Positions 1 through 10,131 of a stretch of DNA of 64,000 nucleotides are shown here, in pieces. The DNA comes from Pampus argenteus. Taxonomy: Eukaryota > Chordata > Actinopteri > Scombriformes > Stromateidae. Where the stretch lies: positions 21,047,001 to 21,111,000 of the forward strand of contig CM072877.1 in assembly GCA_036937835.1 (NCBI GenBank), written 5' to 3'. The position numbers were made by a program, and so were the translations under genes. The notes beneath the pieces are model-generated. The model ran no database searches. It worked only from the letters and a program-made list of their open reading frames with translations, and was not told the origin of the DNA. Positions within the stretch are counted from its first letter, which is position 1; every line of letters starts with the position of its first letter.

Positions 1-368
1 TATATTAAACAAACACTGCGTTTCTTATCTTAAAACTACATTCATTTACACATTAATAATGATGTAGTTAAGGATAATTAATAAATAGCACATGTAATAT
101 TAATTAATTTACATATCAAACATCTATTCATTAATTTACTTAGAAAACCCATTAACCCATTAATACATTACAATACTTAAATTAACATTTATTTATAGCC
201 ACAACTGGTTTATATGTGTTAAATACTAAAGAAGAATCTCTTAATAAAATCCCTTAACTTTAGTAACATCTTAAACTCATTTATGGATTGTCAAATATTA
301 CAAATTAATTATGTTAATCAAAACAAATTGAATATGTTAATTAAGAGCTTTTGAAATGAAAGCTAGAC

Positions 369-393
369 TATATATATATATATATATATATAT
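369..393. repeat. (TA)n microsatellite
   Basis: About 12 TA dinucleotides directly abut the left end of the MITE-like element. Confidence 0.9.
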
Positions 394-747
394 TAGGGGT
401 GTGACGAGACACTCAGTTCACGAGACGAGACACGAGATTAGGTTCACGAGATCGAGATGAGACGAGATTTAAAAAAAACTAAATTACAAATATGGACAAC
501 ATACTTTTATTTAACTTAGTTTTTTTTTGTTTTCCGACGTCATTGTTTTCCGACGTCATTCGGCTGCTTGTTGGATCACAATTTAAAAGTGGGGGGGGGC
601 GTCGCAAATAGTTATGCATGTGTTTTCCGGCTGCTTGTTGGACAACAAATCTCGCGAGACCGATTTCCAACCCCACTTGAAATCTCGTGATCTCGCGAAG
701 TTTCATCTTGCAAGATCTCGTCACACGAGATCTCGTCACACCCCTAA
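394..747. mobile_element. Short non-autonomous DNA transposon (MITE-like)
   Basis: The two ends are inverted copies of each other: the left end reads TTAGGGGTGTGACGAGA and the right end is its reverse complement. Both ends abut TA-rich sequence, so a TA-type target duplication is possible but cannot be separated from the flanking (TA)n. The interior is rich in cgaga/tctcg motifs and carries no transposase. It sits in man2a1 intron 3, downstream of coding exon 3. The family (hAT, Tc1 or other) is not settled. Confidence 0.6.
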
Positions 748-791
748 TATATGTATATATATATTTGTGATGAAGATGAAGATGAGGGTAC

Positions 792-3700
792 CTGCTGTCC
801 TCTGACAGTTTGATCAGCATGTTATTGAGGATGTGTTTCGTCTGATCCTGATAATAACTGTCAAAAGTCTTTAACCAGCCTGCAACACACACGCTAACAT
901 GTTAGCTAGCACAACGATAAGTGATGGACATGTCACATGACTCGACGTCTGTAGTTTCTCACCAGGGTCGTTGTGCGAGTGAGGCACCACGAAAAGCTCC
1001 AGCGGCTGCTTGTCCCACTCGTTGCCATGGTAACTGATGTCAAAGCCTTGTTTCCAGGCACCGCCGTCCAAGTTATCAAACGCCAGAAGGTCGTAAACAT
1101 CCAGCAGCTGGAAACACACAGATAACTAGGTAAAATACTACATGATACCCATGATAGTACTTCTTACTACGTTCCTAAAATAACTCTGAAATAAGTAAAA
1201 TATATAAAATAATAATAATAATAATAACTGTAAACACACAGATCACTACGTAAAATACTACATGATACCAGGGAAAATACTTCTGTGCAGTAACAGTACT
1301 TTTGTAAAGCCAGTAACAAAGTATAAATACACTTCACAATTATTTTAAAGCAAAATATTCAAATGTACAAGAAATAAACTTGTCATTGTACTGTAGCAAA
1401 AATACCTATCTCAAGGAGATTAAATTGAACGCAACTGGACTTGGTTATTTGTCTTTGAAGACGTTTCACCTCTCATCCAAGAGGCTTCATCAGTTCATGC
1501 TAGCTTGACTAGGCTGGGACTAGTCCAACTAGCTGGTGTAGAAACCCAGGTATTTAACCTCTGTGGAGGCAGTCACATGGCCAGTGATGTCATTGGCTCA
1601 TAAACACTCCATGTGCCCAACGACAGTCGTTTAGTGACAGTCGTTGGGGGTGGTGAAAGTTAGTTTTGACGTCGTTAGTGCTCTATTGTGTTATAACGAC
1701 AGTTGTTAGAGTCACATGGGGCCTTTTGTGAATCGCTGTTGTTCTTAGAGGCTAAGTTGCTGAATCTCCTGGGAAGAGATGAAAGGGTAGCATTGTAAAT
1801 TGGAGATAGATGGTGTCGCAGACCTCCTCCTCTGTTTAGGGATGGTTTTTCTAATTTCACATAGATGGCTTCTTTTACCCCTCTTTCAAACCATCTATCT
1901 TCTCTGTCCAGGATGTAAACATTGTTGTCCTCAAAGGAGTGAGCTTTCTCCTTGAGGTGTAAGTAGACAGCAGAGTCTAGGCCTGAGGAGTTGGACCTCC
2001 GGTGTTGGTACATGCGCTTGTGCAATGGTTGCTTAGTTTCCCCAATGTAGAGGTCTTTGCATTCCTCATTGCACTGTACTGCATACACCAGATTGTTTTT
2101 CTGAGTGTGTGGTATTCTGTCTTTGGGGTGAACCAGTCTCTGTCTGAGTGTGTTGCTGGGTTTGAAATACACAGGGATACGGTGCTTATTAAAGATCCTC
2201 CTGAGTTTCTCTGATACCCCAGATACATATGGAATGACTATGTTGTTTCTTTTGTCTTGTTTTTCTTTCTCAACCCCCATTGATAGTGTTTTTTCTGGAG
2301 CCAGCTGCAGTTTTCACAAAGGCCCAATTGGGATAACCACAAGTTTTGAGGGCATCCCTCAGGTGCTCATGTTCTTCCCCTTGTGCCTGTGAGCTGGTGT
2401 GTACATTATCAGCCCTGTGTTGCAGGGTTCTGATAACACCAAGCTTGTGTTCCAGTGGGTGGTGTGAGTCGAAAAGGAGATATTGGTCTGTGTGTGTGGG
2501 TTTCCTGTATACCCCAATGTGGAGGCACCTGTCTTTTTCAATATGGACATCACAGTCTAAGAAGGGCAAACTGTTGTCCTTAACATCTTCTCTGGTGAAC
2601 TTGATGTTTCTGTCCACTGAGTTGATGTGTTCAGTAAAGGCTTGCACTTCTTGGGTTTTGGTCTTGACCCATGTGTCATCCACATATCTGAACCGCGTTC
2701 CATCTCCTCCATGTACAGATTGGCCACAATGGGGGATACTGGGGAACCCATGGCACAGCCATGTTTCTGTCTGTAAAATTTGCCATTAAACTGGAAATAT
2801 GTGGTGTTGAGGCATAAATCCAGAAGTAGGCATATCTGTTCAGGTCTAAATTTTGTTCTGTCCTGGAGAGAGTTGTCATGTGTAAGTCGCTTTCTCACTG
2901 TTTCCAAAGCCTCCGTGGTAGGTATGCAAGTGAACAGGGAAGTCACATCGTAGGAAACCATGGTTTCATCTGGCTCCATTCTTAGGTTCCAGACTTTGTT
3001 CACAAAATCAATAGAGTTTTGGATATGGTGAGGGGTGTTGCCTACCAAGGGTGCCAAGATGCTAGCCACATGTTTGGCAATGTTGTAAGTGACAGAGTTT
3101 ATACTGCTGACAATAGGTCTGAGTGGGGCCCCTTCTTTATTGATCTTAGGAAGTCCATATATTCAGGGGATTGAGTCTTGTGGATATAACCAGTGGTATT
3201 GTATTCTATCAATAAGCCCTTCTTAGACTGTGACGTCCATATGGAGAAAGATAGGAGCCTCCACATTGGGGTATACAGGAAACCCACACACACAGACCAA
3301 TATCTTCTTTTCGACTCACACCACCCACTGGAACACAAGCTTGGTGTTATCAGAACCCTGCAACACAGGGCTGATAATGTACCCACCAGCTCACAGGCAC
3401 AAGGGGAAGAACATGAGCACCTAAGGTATGCCCTCAAAACTTGTGGTTATCCCAATTGGGCCTTTGTGAAAACTGCAGCTGGCTCCAGAAAAAACACTAT
3501 CAATGGGGGTTGAGAAAGAAAAACAAGACAAAAGAAAACAACATAGTCATTCCATATGTATCTGGGGTATCAGGGAAACTCAGGAGGATCTTTAACAAGC
3601 ACCGTATCCCTGTGTATTTCAAACCCAGCAACACACTCAGGCAGAGACTGGTTCACCCAAAAGACAGAATACCACACACTCAGAAAAACAATCTGGTGTA

Positions 3701-5105
3701 TGCAGTACAGTGCAATGAGGAATGCAAAGACCTCTACATTGGGGAAACTAAGCAACTATTGCACAAGCGCATGTACCAACACCGGAGGTCCAACGCCTCA
3801 GGCCTAGACTCTGCTGTCTACTTACACCTCAAGGAGAAAGCTCACTCCTTTGATGACAACAATGTTCACATCCTGGACAGAGAAGATAGATGGTTTGAAA
3901 GAGGGGTAAAAGAAGTCATCTATGTGAAATTAGAAAAACCATCCCTAAACAGAGGAGGAGGTCTGAGACACCATCTATCTCCAATTTACAATGCTGCCCT
4001 TTCATCTCTTCCCAGGAGATTCAGCAACTTAGCCATTCACAAAAGGCCCCATGTGACTCTGTCGACTGTCGTTATAACACAATAGAGCACTAACGAAGTT
4101 GAAACTAACTTTCACCACCCCCAACGACTGTCGTTGGGCACATGGAGTGTTAATAAGCCAATGACATCACTGGCCATGTGACTGCCTCCACAGAGGTTAA
4201 ATACCTGGTTTCTACACCAGCTAGTTGGACTAGTCCCAGCCTAGTCAAGCTAGCATGAACTGATGAAGCCTCTTGGATGAGAGGTGAAATGTCTTCAAAG
4301 ACAAATAACCAAGTCCAGTTGCGTTCAATTTAATCTCCTTATAATAACTATGACCTGGATGAATGAGAATATTCACAGGCTTATAAAATACCTGATAATC
4401 ATATACTCATCAATTACTCCAAAGCTGTAAATACTTACATACTTACTTATATTTACTGCTTATATATACCTATATTTATTTTTTTAAGGAAAAGTTAAAA
4501 AAAAAACATTCCTAAATTAACTCTTAAATAAGTTAAATAATAAGAGAATAATAATAACAACTGTATACACAGTTTTCTGCAACCTGAATACTCTTACTAT
4601 TAAATTACTCAAAAGCTGTAAATACTTTTATTTATAATAGTTAGTATTTTATATAGTATTTACACATTATATATATATATATAAAAAGTAAATAATAACA
4701 CAGTGCTAATAGATGCTGGCATGCCAAGCTAACCTGCACCCCGTCTTTTATCTTTTCGGCCATTCGGCAGCCAGGTAGCAGGTTCGCCTGGCTGTGGGAG
4801 GACTCAGAGCTCACATTGGCTCCTCCCCCAGTCCCTCCTCTTACTCCTGTTTCCCACGCTGTTTTGCGGCGAACCAGAGAGTCCCGCAGCATAGCAACCA
4901 GATGGTTGTTGTCGCTAAGGAGACGCTCCAAACTGTCAATTTTGCGCTGGAGGTTGGACAAGTCCTCATCCACCTGTCTAGCAGGTGGCGCCACCTGGTG
5001 CTGAAGCTCCACCCCCTGCATCAGCTCCAGCATGCGGTACAATGACATCACCACCACGCAGAAGACCCCGCCCATCAACACCGCCAACACCCTGCTCCTC
5101 TTCAT
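792..5105 (-). CDS. man2a1: Alpha-mannosidase II (man2a1), N-terminal exons only
   Basis: Golgi alpha-mannosidase II removes two mannoses from GlcNAcMan5GlcNAc2 during complex N-glycan formation. Three coding exons are visible, joined complement(4734-5105, 963-1107, 792-879), with phases that match; the rest lies off the left edge. The protein begins MKRSRVLAVLMGG, followed by a signal-anchor helix (about residues 7-27, type II membrane protein), a coiled stem, and the start of the glycosyl hydrolase 38 domain with PHSHNDPGW at about 166-174. The second His and the Asp of that motif are zinc ligands in this family. An in-frame ATG 24 codons upstream (5177) would lengthen the cytosolic tail; I prefer 5105 because it matches the short tail of mammalian MAN2A1. 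MAN2A1 is favoured over MAN2A2 because fer, wdr36 and slc25a46 are neighbours, as on human 5q21-22. Intron 1 holds a Penelope-like element. Confidence 0.9.
1675..3190 (-). pseudogene. Penelope RT / GIY-YIG ORF, frameshifted
   Basis: Overlapping open frames cover the RT palm (2557-3150), the segment after YVDD (2270-2683) and the GIY-YIG nuclease (1675-2280). The frame changes near 2690 and again near 2275, so no single ORF spans them. N-terminal RT motifs before GLPKINKEG are missing, which makes the copy 5'-truncated. Confidence 0.8.
3193..4085 (+). pseudogene. Penelope 3' half (RT tail plus GIY-YIG), inverted partner
   Basis: This stretch is highly similar, in opposite orientation, to 1675-2570. 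One frame (3441-4085) holds the whole GIY-YIG region with LYIGETKQ and a conserved RRSN segment; a second (3193-3513) holds the end of the RT. Motifs A, B and YVDD are absent, so it cannot be an autonomous RT. Confidence 0.75.
4383..4733. other. AT-rich remainder of man2a1 intron 1
   Basis: AT-rich sequence with short A-runs and a (TA)n stretch near 4668-4682. I see no gene here. The man2a1 exon 1 donor (GTTAGC on the minus strand) lies at 4728-4733. Confidence 0.6.
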
Positions 5106-5957
5106 CAGTGCTACTAATGACAACACCTTCAAATCAATCACTCTGCCCAGGTGCTTCATGGGAAATGTAGGCTCCAATTATATTATGAGTTAATGTTGTT
5201 ATATTTACCAAATCTAACACGATCAGTTGTTACTGATTGTTAATCACAGACCTGTGTGATCAACTTCCGCGTTGAAAGAGCAGCAGTTCTCGTGCTCCGC
5301 AGCGTCTCGTGCCGACGTTCACCTGTCTGACGTCAGTTTAGCGGAAAAACGAGTTAGTATTTAACAGAGAAGTGAAATAAAGGTTATTTTTTGTCCCTCA
5401 GCAGTGCGAGCTCAGGCTGCGCCTGCGCTTTGCTGTATTTTACTTCCGGATTGACTCAGCTGACTCAGCGCTGCAGACCTGTACGTCACGTCCGGTTAGA
5501 GACGCGTTTTCGGTTGGAAAGTCCAGTGATTAGTAGTCATAAGTTTTACCAGCAGCGGGGAAACTCTTCAAACACTTTACTGCAGTAAAAGTACTCCACA
5601 AATACTCCATTACAAGTAAAAGTACTGCGTGATAAATCCTACTACAGTAATAGTATTATCAGCTTGATATTAAATACATTTAATCGTGAGGTTAGAAAGA
5701 GGAAAAGGATAAATAATTTTTGATATAAATTAATTACAAAGCATCTTTCTTAATTTTTTTAAATCTGCATTTATCAATCATTTTCTATGAAACATTGCAT
5801 ATTTAACAGATTTTTGTTAATATTTGTATTTTTAATGACATTTATTTGTCATCAGGAACAAGAATATGTGTTGATACCCAACATGTTTTTAACATGTTGA
5901 ACTACTGAATATATGAAATATATATCATAAACAAGTAAATCAGGGAGAAGAAAAGAA
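5106..5957. other. man2a1 upstream region
   Basis: 5106-5540 is moderately CpG-rich and probably holds the man2a1 promoter and 5' UTR. 5541-5957 is AT-rich with no recognisable gene. Confidence 0.4.
5328..5335. promoter_or_regulatory. CRE palindrome upstream of man2a1
   Basis: A full cAMP-response-element palindrome, TGACGTCA, lies about 220 bp upstream of the man2a1 start codon inside a locally CpG-rich patch (5265-5350). The site is seen directly; its function as a promoter element is inferred from position. Confidence 0.45.
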
Positions 5958-5969
5958 GTATTTCATGTT

Positions 5970-6286
5970 TTCGTTTCGTCTTCTTCCGCTTATCCGTAGT
6001 CGGGTCGCGGGGGCAGCAGCTTCAGCAGGAAAGCCCAGACTTCCCTCTCCCCAGCCACTTCTGCCAGAGCCAGCTTCTGCAACCGGGGGTCGGACCGCCA
6101 GGGTCCCCGCCTCCGACTGCCGCCCATCTCTCTTCGCACCGTTCCCCCCCTGAGACCCCTCCCATGGGAAGGGGGTACAGCACCTGGTATTCCCAAGCAG
6201 TCTCCCATCCAAGTACTAACCAGGCCTGACCCTGCTTAGCTTCCGAGATCAGACGAGATCAGGCGTGTTCAGGGTGGTATGGCTGC
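5970..6286 (-). mobile_element. 5S rRNA-headed SINE with RTE-like tail
   Basis: The 5' part of the element (minus strand, 6286 down to about 6175) is almost a complete 5S rRNA, including GAAGCTAAGCAGGGTC, GTTAGTACTTGGATGGGAGAC and GGGAATACCAGGTGC, i.e. the internal pol III control region. A body resembling the 5' and 3' parts of fish Rex3/RTE elements follows, ending in GACCCGACTACGGATAAGCG. It is flanked by a perfect 12-bp direct repeat, GTATTTCATGTT, at 5958-5969 and 6287-6298. That is a target-site duplication, which marks a retroposed copy rather than a chromosomal 5S gene. Confidence 0.85.
6175..6286 (-). pseudogene. 5S rRNA-like sequence (SINE head)
   Basis: About 112 bases match vertebrate 5S rRNA with a handful of changes (for example GTCAGGCC for GTCGGGCC and ACTGCTTGGG for ACCGCCTGGG). 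The first few bases and the 3' GGCTTT end are missing. Because it is joined to a SINE body and sits inside a target-site duplication, it is a 5S-derived element head and not a standard 5S gene. Confidence 0.8.
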
Positions 6287-6389
6287 GTATTTCATGTTAA
6301 TAACCTTTTTATTTGGTGCCACCCTGAATACTTCACATTAAAACACCTGCTGGAAAGTGCTCAATGTTTTTTTCACACAGGTAGACTAC

Positions 6390-7560
6390 ATCTGCAAAAA
6401 AGTGGTAAGTGAGAGTGTAGCCAAACCGCATAGGATGGTGTGTAGGATAACTCTGGTGGTGAGGAAGATGAAGATGGCAAAGGTAGAGCAGTGAATGAAA
6501 AGGTGGAAGCTGAAAAAGGAAGAATGTTGCAGAACTTTTAAGAAGGAGTTGAGACAGGTCCTGGGTGGTCAGGAGGTGCTTCCAGATGACTGGACAACTA
6601 CAGCTAATGTGATCAGGGAGACAGGTAGAAGTGTACTTGGTGTGTCATCTGGAAGGGAAGTAGATAAGGAGACTTGGTGGTGTAATGAGGAGGTGCAGGA
6701 GTGTATACGGAGAAATAGGTTAGCTAAGAAGAAGTGGGACACAGAGGAGTGTGTTGGTGCCCATCTTTAAGAACAAAGGAGATGTGCAGAGTTGTGGCAA
6801 CTACAGAGGAATAAAGATGATGAGACATAGAAAAAAGGTAAAGAGTAGTTGAAGCTAGACTAAGGGCAGAAGTGAGCATTTGTGAGCAGCACTATGGTTT
6901 GAGATCATTCGGACATGTTTAGAGGAGAGATAGTGATTATATTGGTGAAAGGATGCTGACTTTTGAACTGCCAGGGAGGAGGGGATAGCTCAGCATCCTT
7001 ATACTAATATATTCACTCTCTCTCCTCTGGACATGTCTCAGTCTGGCCTCTTTGACTTTATCTCCAAACCCTCTAACATGTGCTGTCCCTCTGATGTACT
7101 CATTCCTGATCCTATCCATCCTGGTCACTCCCAAAGAGAACCTCAGCATCTTCATCTCTGCTACCTCCAGCTCTGCCTCCTGTCTTTTCCTCAGTGTTAC
7201 TGTCTCTAGACCAAACAACATCGCTGGTCTCACCACAGTTTTGTACACCTTTCCTTTCAATTTAGCTGAAACTCTTCTATCACACATCTCACCTGACACT
7301 TTTCTCTACTGCCACCTCTCCTAGACACTTGCATACCTCCACAGGTATATCATCAGGACCGAGTTCCTTTCCACTCCTCATCCTCTTCAATGCCCTCCTC
7401 AATTCATCCTTAGTAATCTTTGCTACTTCCTGGTCCACAACAGTCACCTCTTCTACTCTTCGTTCTCTCTCATTTTCCTCATTTGTCAACTCTTCAAAGT
7501 GGTACAAAACACACAGAAAACACCACAGAAGAAGAGCCTGGATTACTGAGTCAGTTGACA
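6390..7560. mobile_element. Rearranged RTE-like LINE remnants
   Basis: The plus strand (6495-6960) carries a pre-RT linker with ETWWCNEEVQECIRRNRLAKKKW, then VLVPIFKNKGDVQSCGNYRG from the RT. The minus strand carries an RT start with LGPDDIPVEVCKCLGEV (7300-7400) joined to an RT tail with YKTVVRPAMLFGLETV (6960-7290). Both are the same LINE type in opposite orientation with parts missing and stops present. The minus-strand fragments abut the 3' end of wdr36, so its 3' UTR may run into LINE sequence. Confidence 0.7.
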
Positions 7561-7623
7561 TTAGAAAAATAAAAACATTTCTTTTAACATCAACTTTTAT
7601 TAAAATAATGAATACAAAACTGT

Positions 7624-10086
7624 TCACAGCAGTGCGCTCTTGGCGTACGACAGGAGACACAGTGATTGGTCAAACGATGCTCGGAGGTCCGCCCATCCCA
7701 CCTCCAGCTTCGAGGAGAGGCAGAGTAACGCTTCCATGGCAACCGGGTCTTGTGACAGCAAGCGGAGGTGGAGCTGAAAAAAAAAAAAATCTATATAAAG
7801 TTGAAACAGGAAACAGAAGGTGGTAAAAATTAAATCTGATTGGCTGACCTTCAGGAAAAGCGCCAAGTAGGCGTGGGCCAGATCAAAGTCCCGCCCACTA
7901 GCCAACATGCTGTCAATCATCTGAATAAAGGCAAGCAGTAGGCTGCTGGCTCCACCCCCCTCTGATGTCAGACAGGTGAGCTCAACTGAGAGAGCCGACG
8001 GCCCACAATCCTTCAGGAGCCGCAGTGGACACTCAACTGCAATTATTATTCATTTTATTTTAGTAATTAGTCGTTTTTAATAATTTTATTTAATATCTGA
8101 TCTTTCTGAACGGACTCACATGATTGGCTGAGCACAGACGCCTCCAGAGCGGAGCTGAACTCTGACCTTTGGGACAACAAACCCCAACGTAGCACTTTTG
8201 ACTGAAACACACAGGAGAAATTATTTCCTAATTCATACAAATAAAAGAAGAAAAACACAGGTGCAGAAGCTCTACCTGTGCTTCCGGTTCAGTCGCCACA
8301 GGCAACGTGAAATGTGGTGTGAGGCCAGCGACGGTGGTCAGGAAGAACGGAGCAGCGGCTGGAGCAACGGGGGGTATGGCAGGCTTATTTCTCCTCTGAA
8401 ATGAAAACAAACTTTATACACAAACTTCTTAATCGTAATAGATGTGGTCACATGACTCAGATGTATGCTCTGATTGGCTGCCGGCAGTGTTAAATCCAAG
8501 GTAATGCTAGTTTTCTGGTTACCTTGATGTTGTCCAGGTACAGCAGACTCTTCCAGCGAGATTCCGGCAACAGCGACAGGGTCACAAGCTCCGCCCCCAG
8601 CTGCTCAGCTGACTGGTACACATCATCAGCTTCCTCTGATGTCATATCCTGTTCCGACTCATCCACCGTGAAGCCCGGTAGTGTCTCTGTAGCTGGTTGG
8701 TAATCAGCTGGTATGGGGCGGAGCCCCACAGGCCCACACAGACTCTTATTGGTCCTGAGGAGGAGAGATGCACAGTGATTGGTTGCTGTACTGTATGTAA
8801 TTTATTCTGATTGGCTGATGTAAACACAGCCTGCCTACTGAGAGTTGATTGGTTCAGACCAGAGGTAAACACCCAGACTGTCCACGTGAGCTGTTGCCAG
8901 GAAGTCTCCCGTCGGCGACAAGGACACACCCACTGGTGCCATGGCAACCAGGAAGCAGTCAACAAGGCTGAAGAGAAGAAGAAGAAAAAAGTGCGAGCTC
9001 ATAGAGCATAATCTGAATGAAAGTTATTTGAACAGGTCGAACTGCTTCACTCACCTGCCGGAAGGCAGGTCCCAGGTCCGGATGGTGCAGTCCATCGCCA
9101 CAGTAACCAGCCAACGACCATCCGGGCTGAATGCCTGCCAAGAAAAGCTTAATATTAGCATGCTAGTTTACACTGAACATCATTAGCTGTTAGCGCTTTT
9201 AGCTATGTGGACCCACCATGTCGTTGATGTTGCCGTGGTGACCTGCAAACTTCCTGACGACTCTCCTGGTTTCCGTGTCGACCACCAACAGTGTGAAGTC
9301 ATCCAGCGCTAATGCCAGCATACCGCTAACAAGGATGATGAACAGAAGAACACGGTTAGTTTCACGCTAACTGTTAGGAGTATGCTAATTGTTAACTGTT
9401 AGCTAATTGTTAACCTGTCTCTGTGTAGCATCATGCTCGCCGGTGCAGTGGGTAGCTTCAACTCTACTTCCTGTTTCTTGCTCTTGAAGCGCCAGAACTT
9501 GAGCAGCCAATCAGATCCTGCAGTGAAGGTCAGCTGGTTTAGTGTATCCGTGGCAACGCCTCGCACCACGCCACTGTGGGCTGAAAGATGAGGAGCAGGG
9601 TATTTATTTCATACGTTTGTCATTCATACAAGAAGAAGAAAAGAAGAAGATGAGTTTTCAATGCACAGCTGAGTATCATCAGCGTAGCGATGAAAAAAGT
9701 AGACCTCACCTTTTTGGTCAACACCATAGCAACCCCGGTGCAGGCCAGACTGCAGGTTATAGACGTCAACACGGCCACAGGACGAGCCAATCACAGCAAA
9801 GTTGCCACAGGAAGTGATGTCAACAGCCTGGAACAGAGACAGAAGGTCACATGAGCCTAAGAGAATTGGGAATTGGGAGGAGTTTGGAGAAACACAGGAA
9901 GTCTCTGTGTCATTACCGTGGAGACAGTGTCCCTGTGGCAGGATGGCGGCTGCAGGTGGTGAGCTCCCATGGTGCACCGCTGGTAGTTCCATGTGGTGGC
10001 TGCTAGGCGACCGCGATGACACGCCACAATGCCGTCCCAGTCTGACTGACGAGCAGCAGCTGACCAATCAGCAGAGTGTTAATCAG

Positions 10087-10131
<45 letters not shown>

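Larger units (their letters stand above)
1408..4382. mobile_element. Penelope-like retroelement, head-to-head inverted copy pair
   Basis: The element fills most of man2a1 intron 1. The minus-strand arm (about 3190 down to 1675) encodes a reverse transcriptase with motif A (YDVTSLFT), motif B (GCAMGSPVSPIVANLY) and a YVDD catalytic box near 2685. A GIY-YIG nuclease domain (LVYAVQC then LYIGETKQ) follows, which is the domain order of Penelope elements. The plus-strand arm (about 3216-4085) repeats only the RT tail and the GIY-YIG domain in opposite orientation. The outer ends (1408-1500 and 4250-4345) are inverted copies. The minus-strand RT frame is broken just before YVDD (about 2690), so this copy is probably not active. 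Position and orientation suggest a tail-to-outside insertion of one full and one 5'-truncated copy. Confidence 0.85.

Noticed and set aside
6175..6286. Functional 5S rRNA gene
   Set aside because: It is fused to a SINE body, lacks the true 3' end and T-run terminator, and lies inside a target-site duplication.
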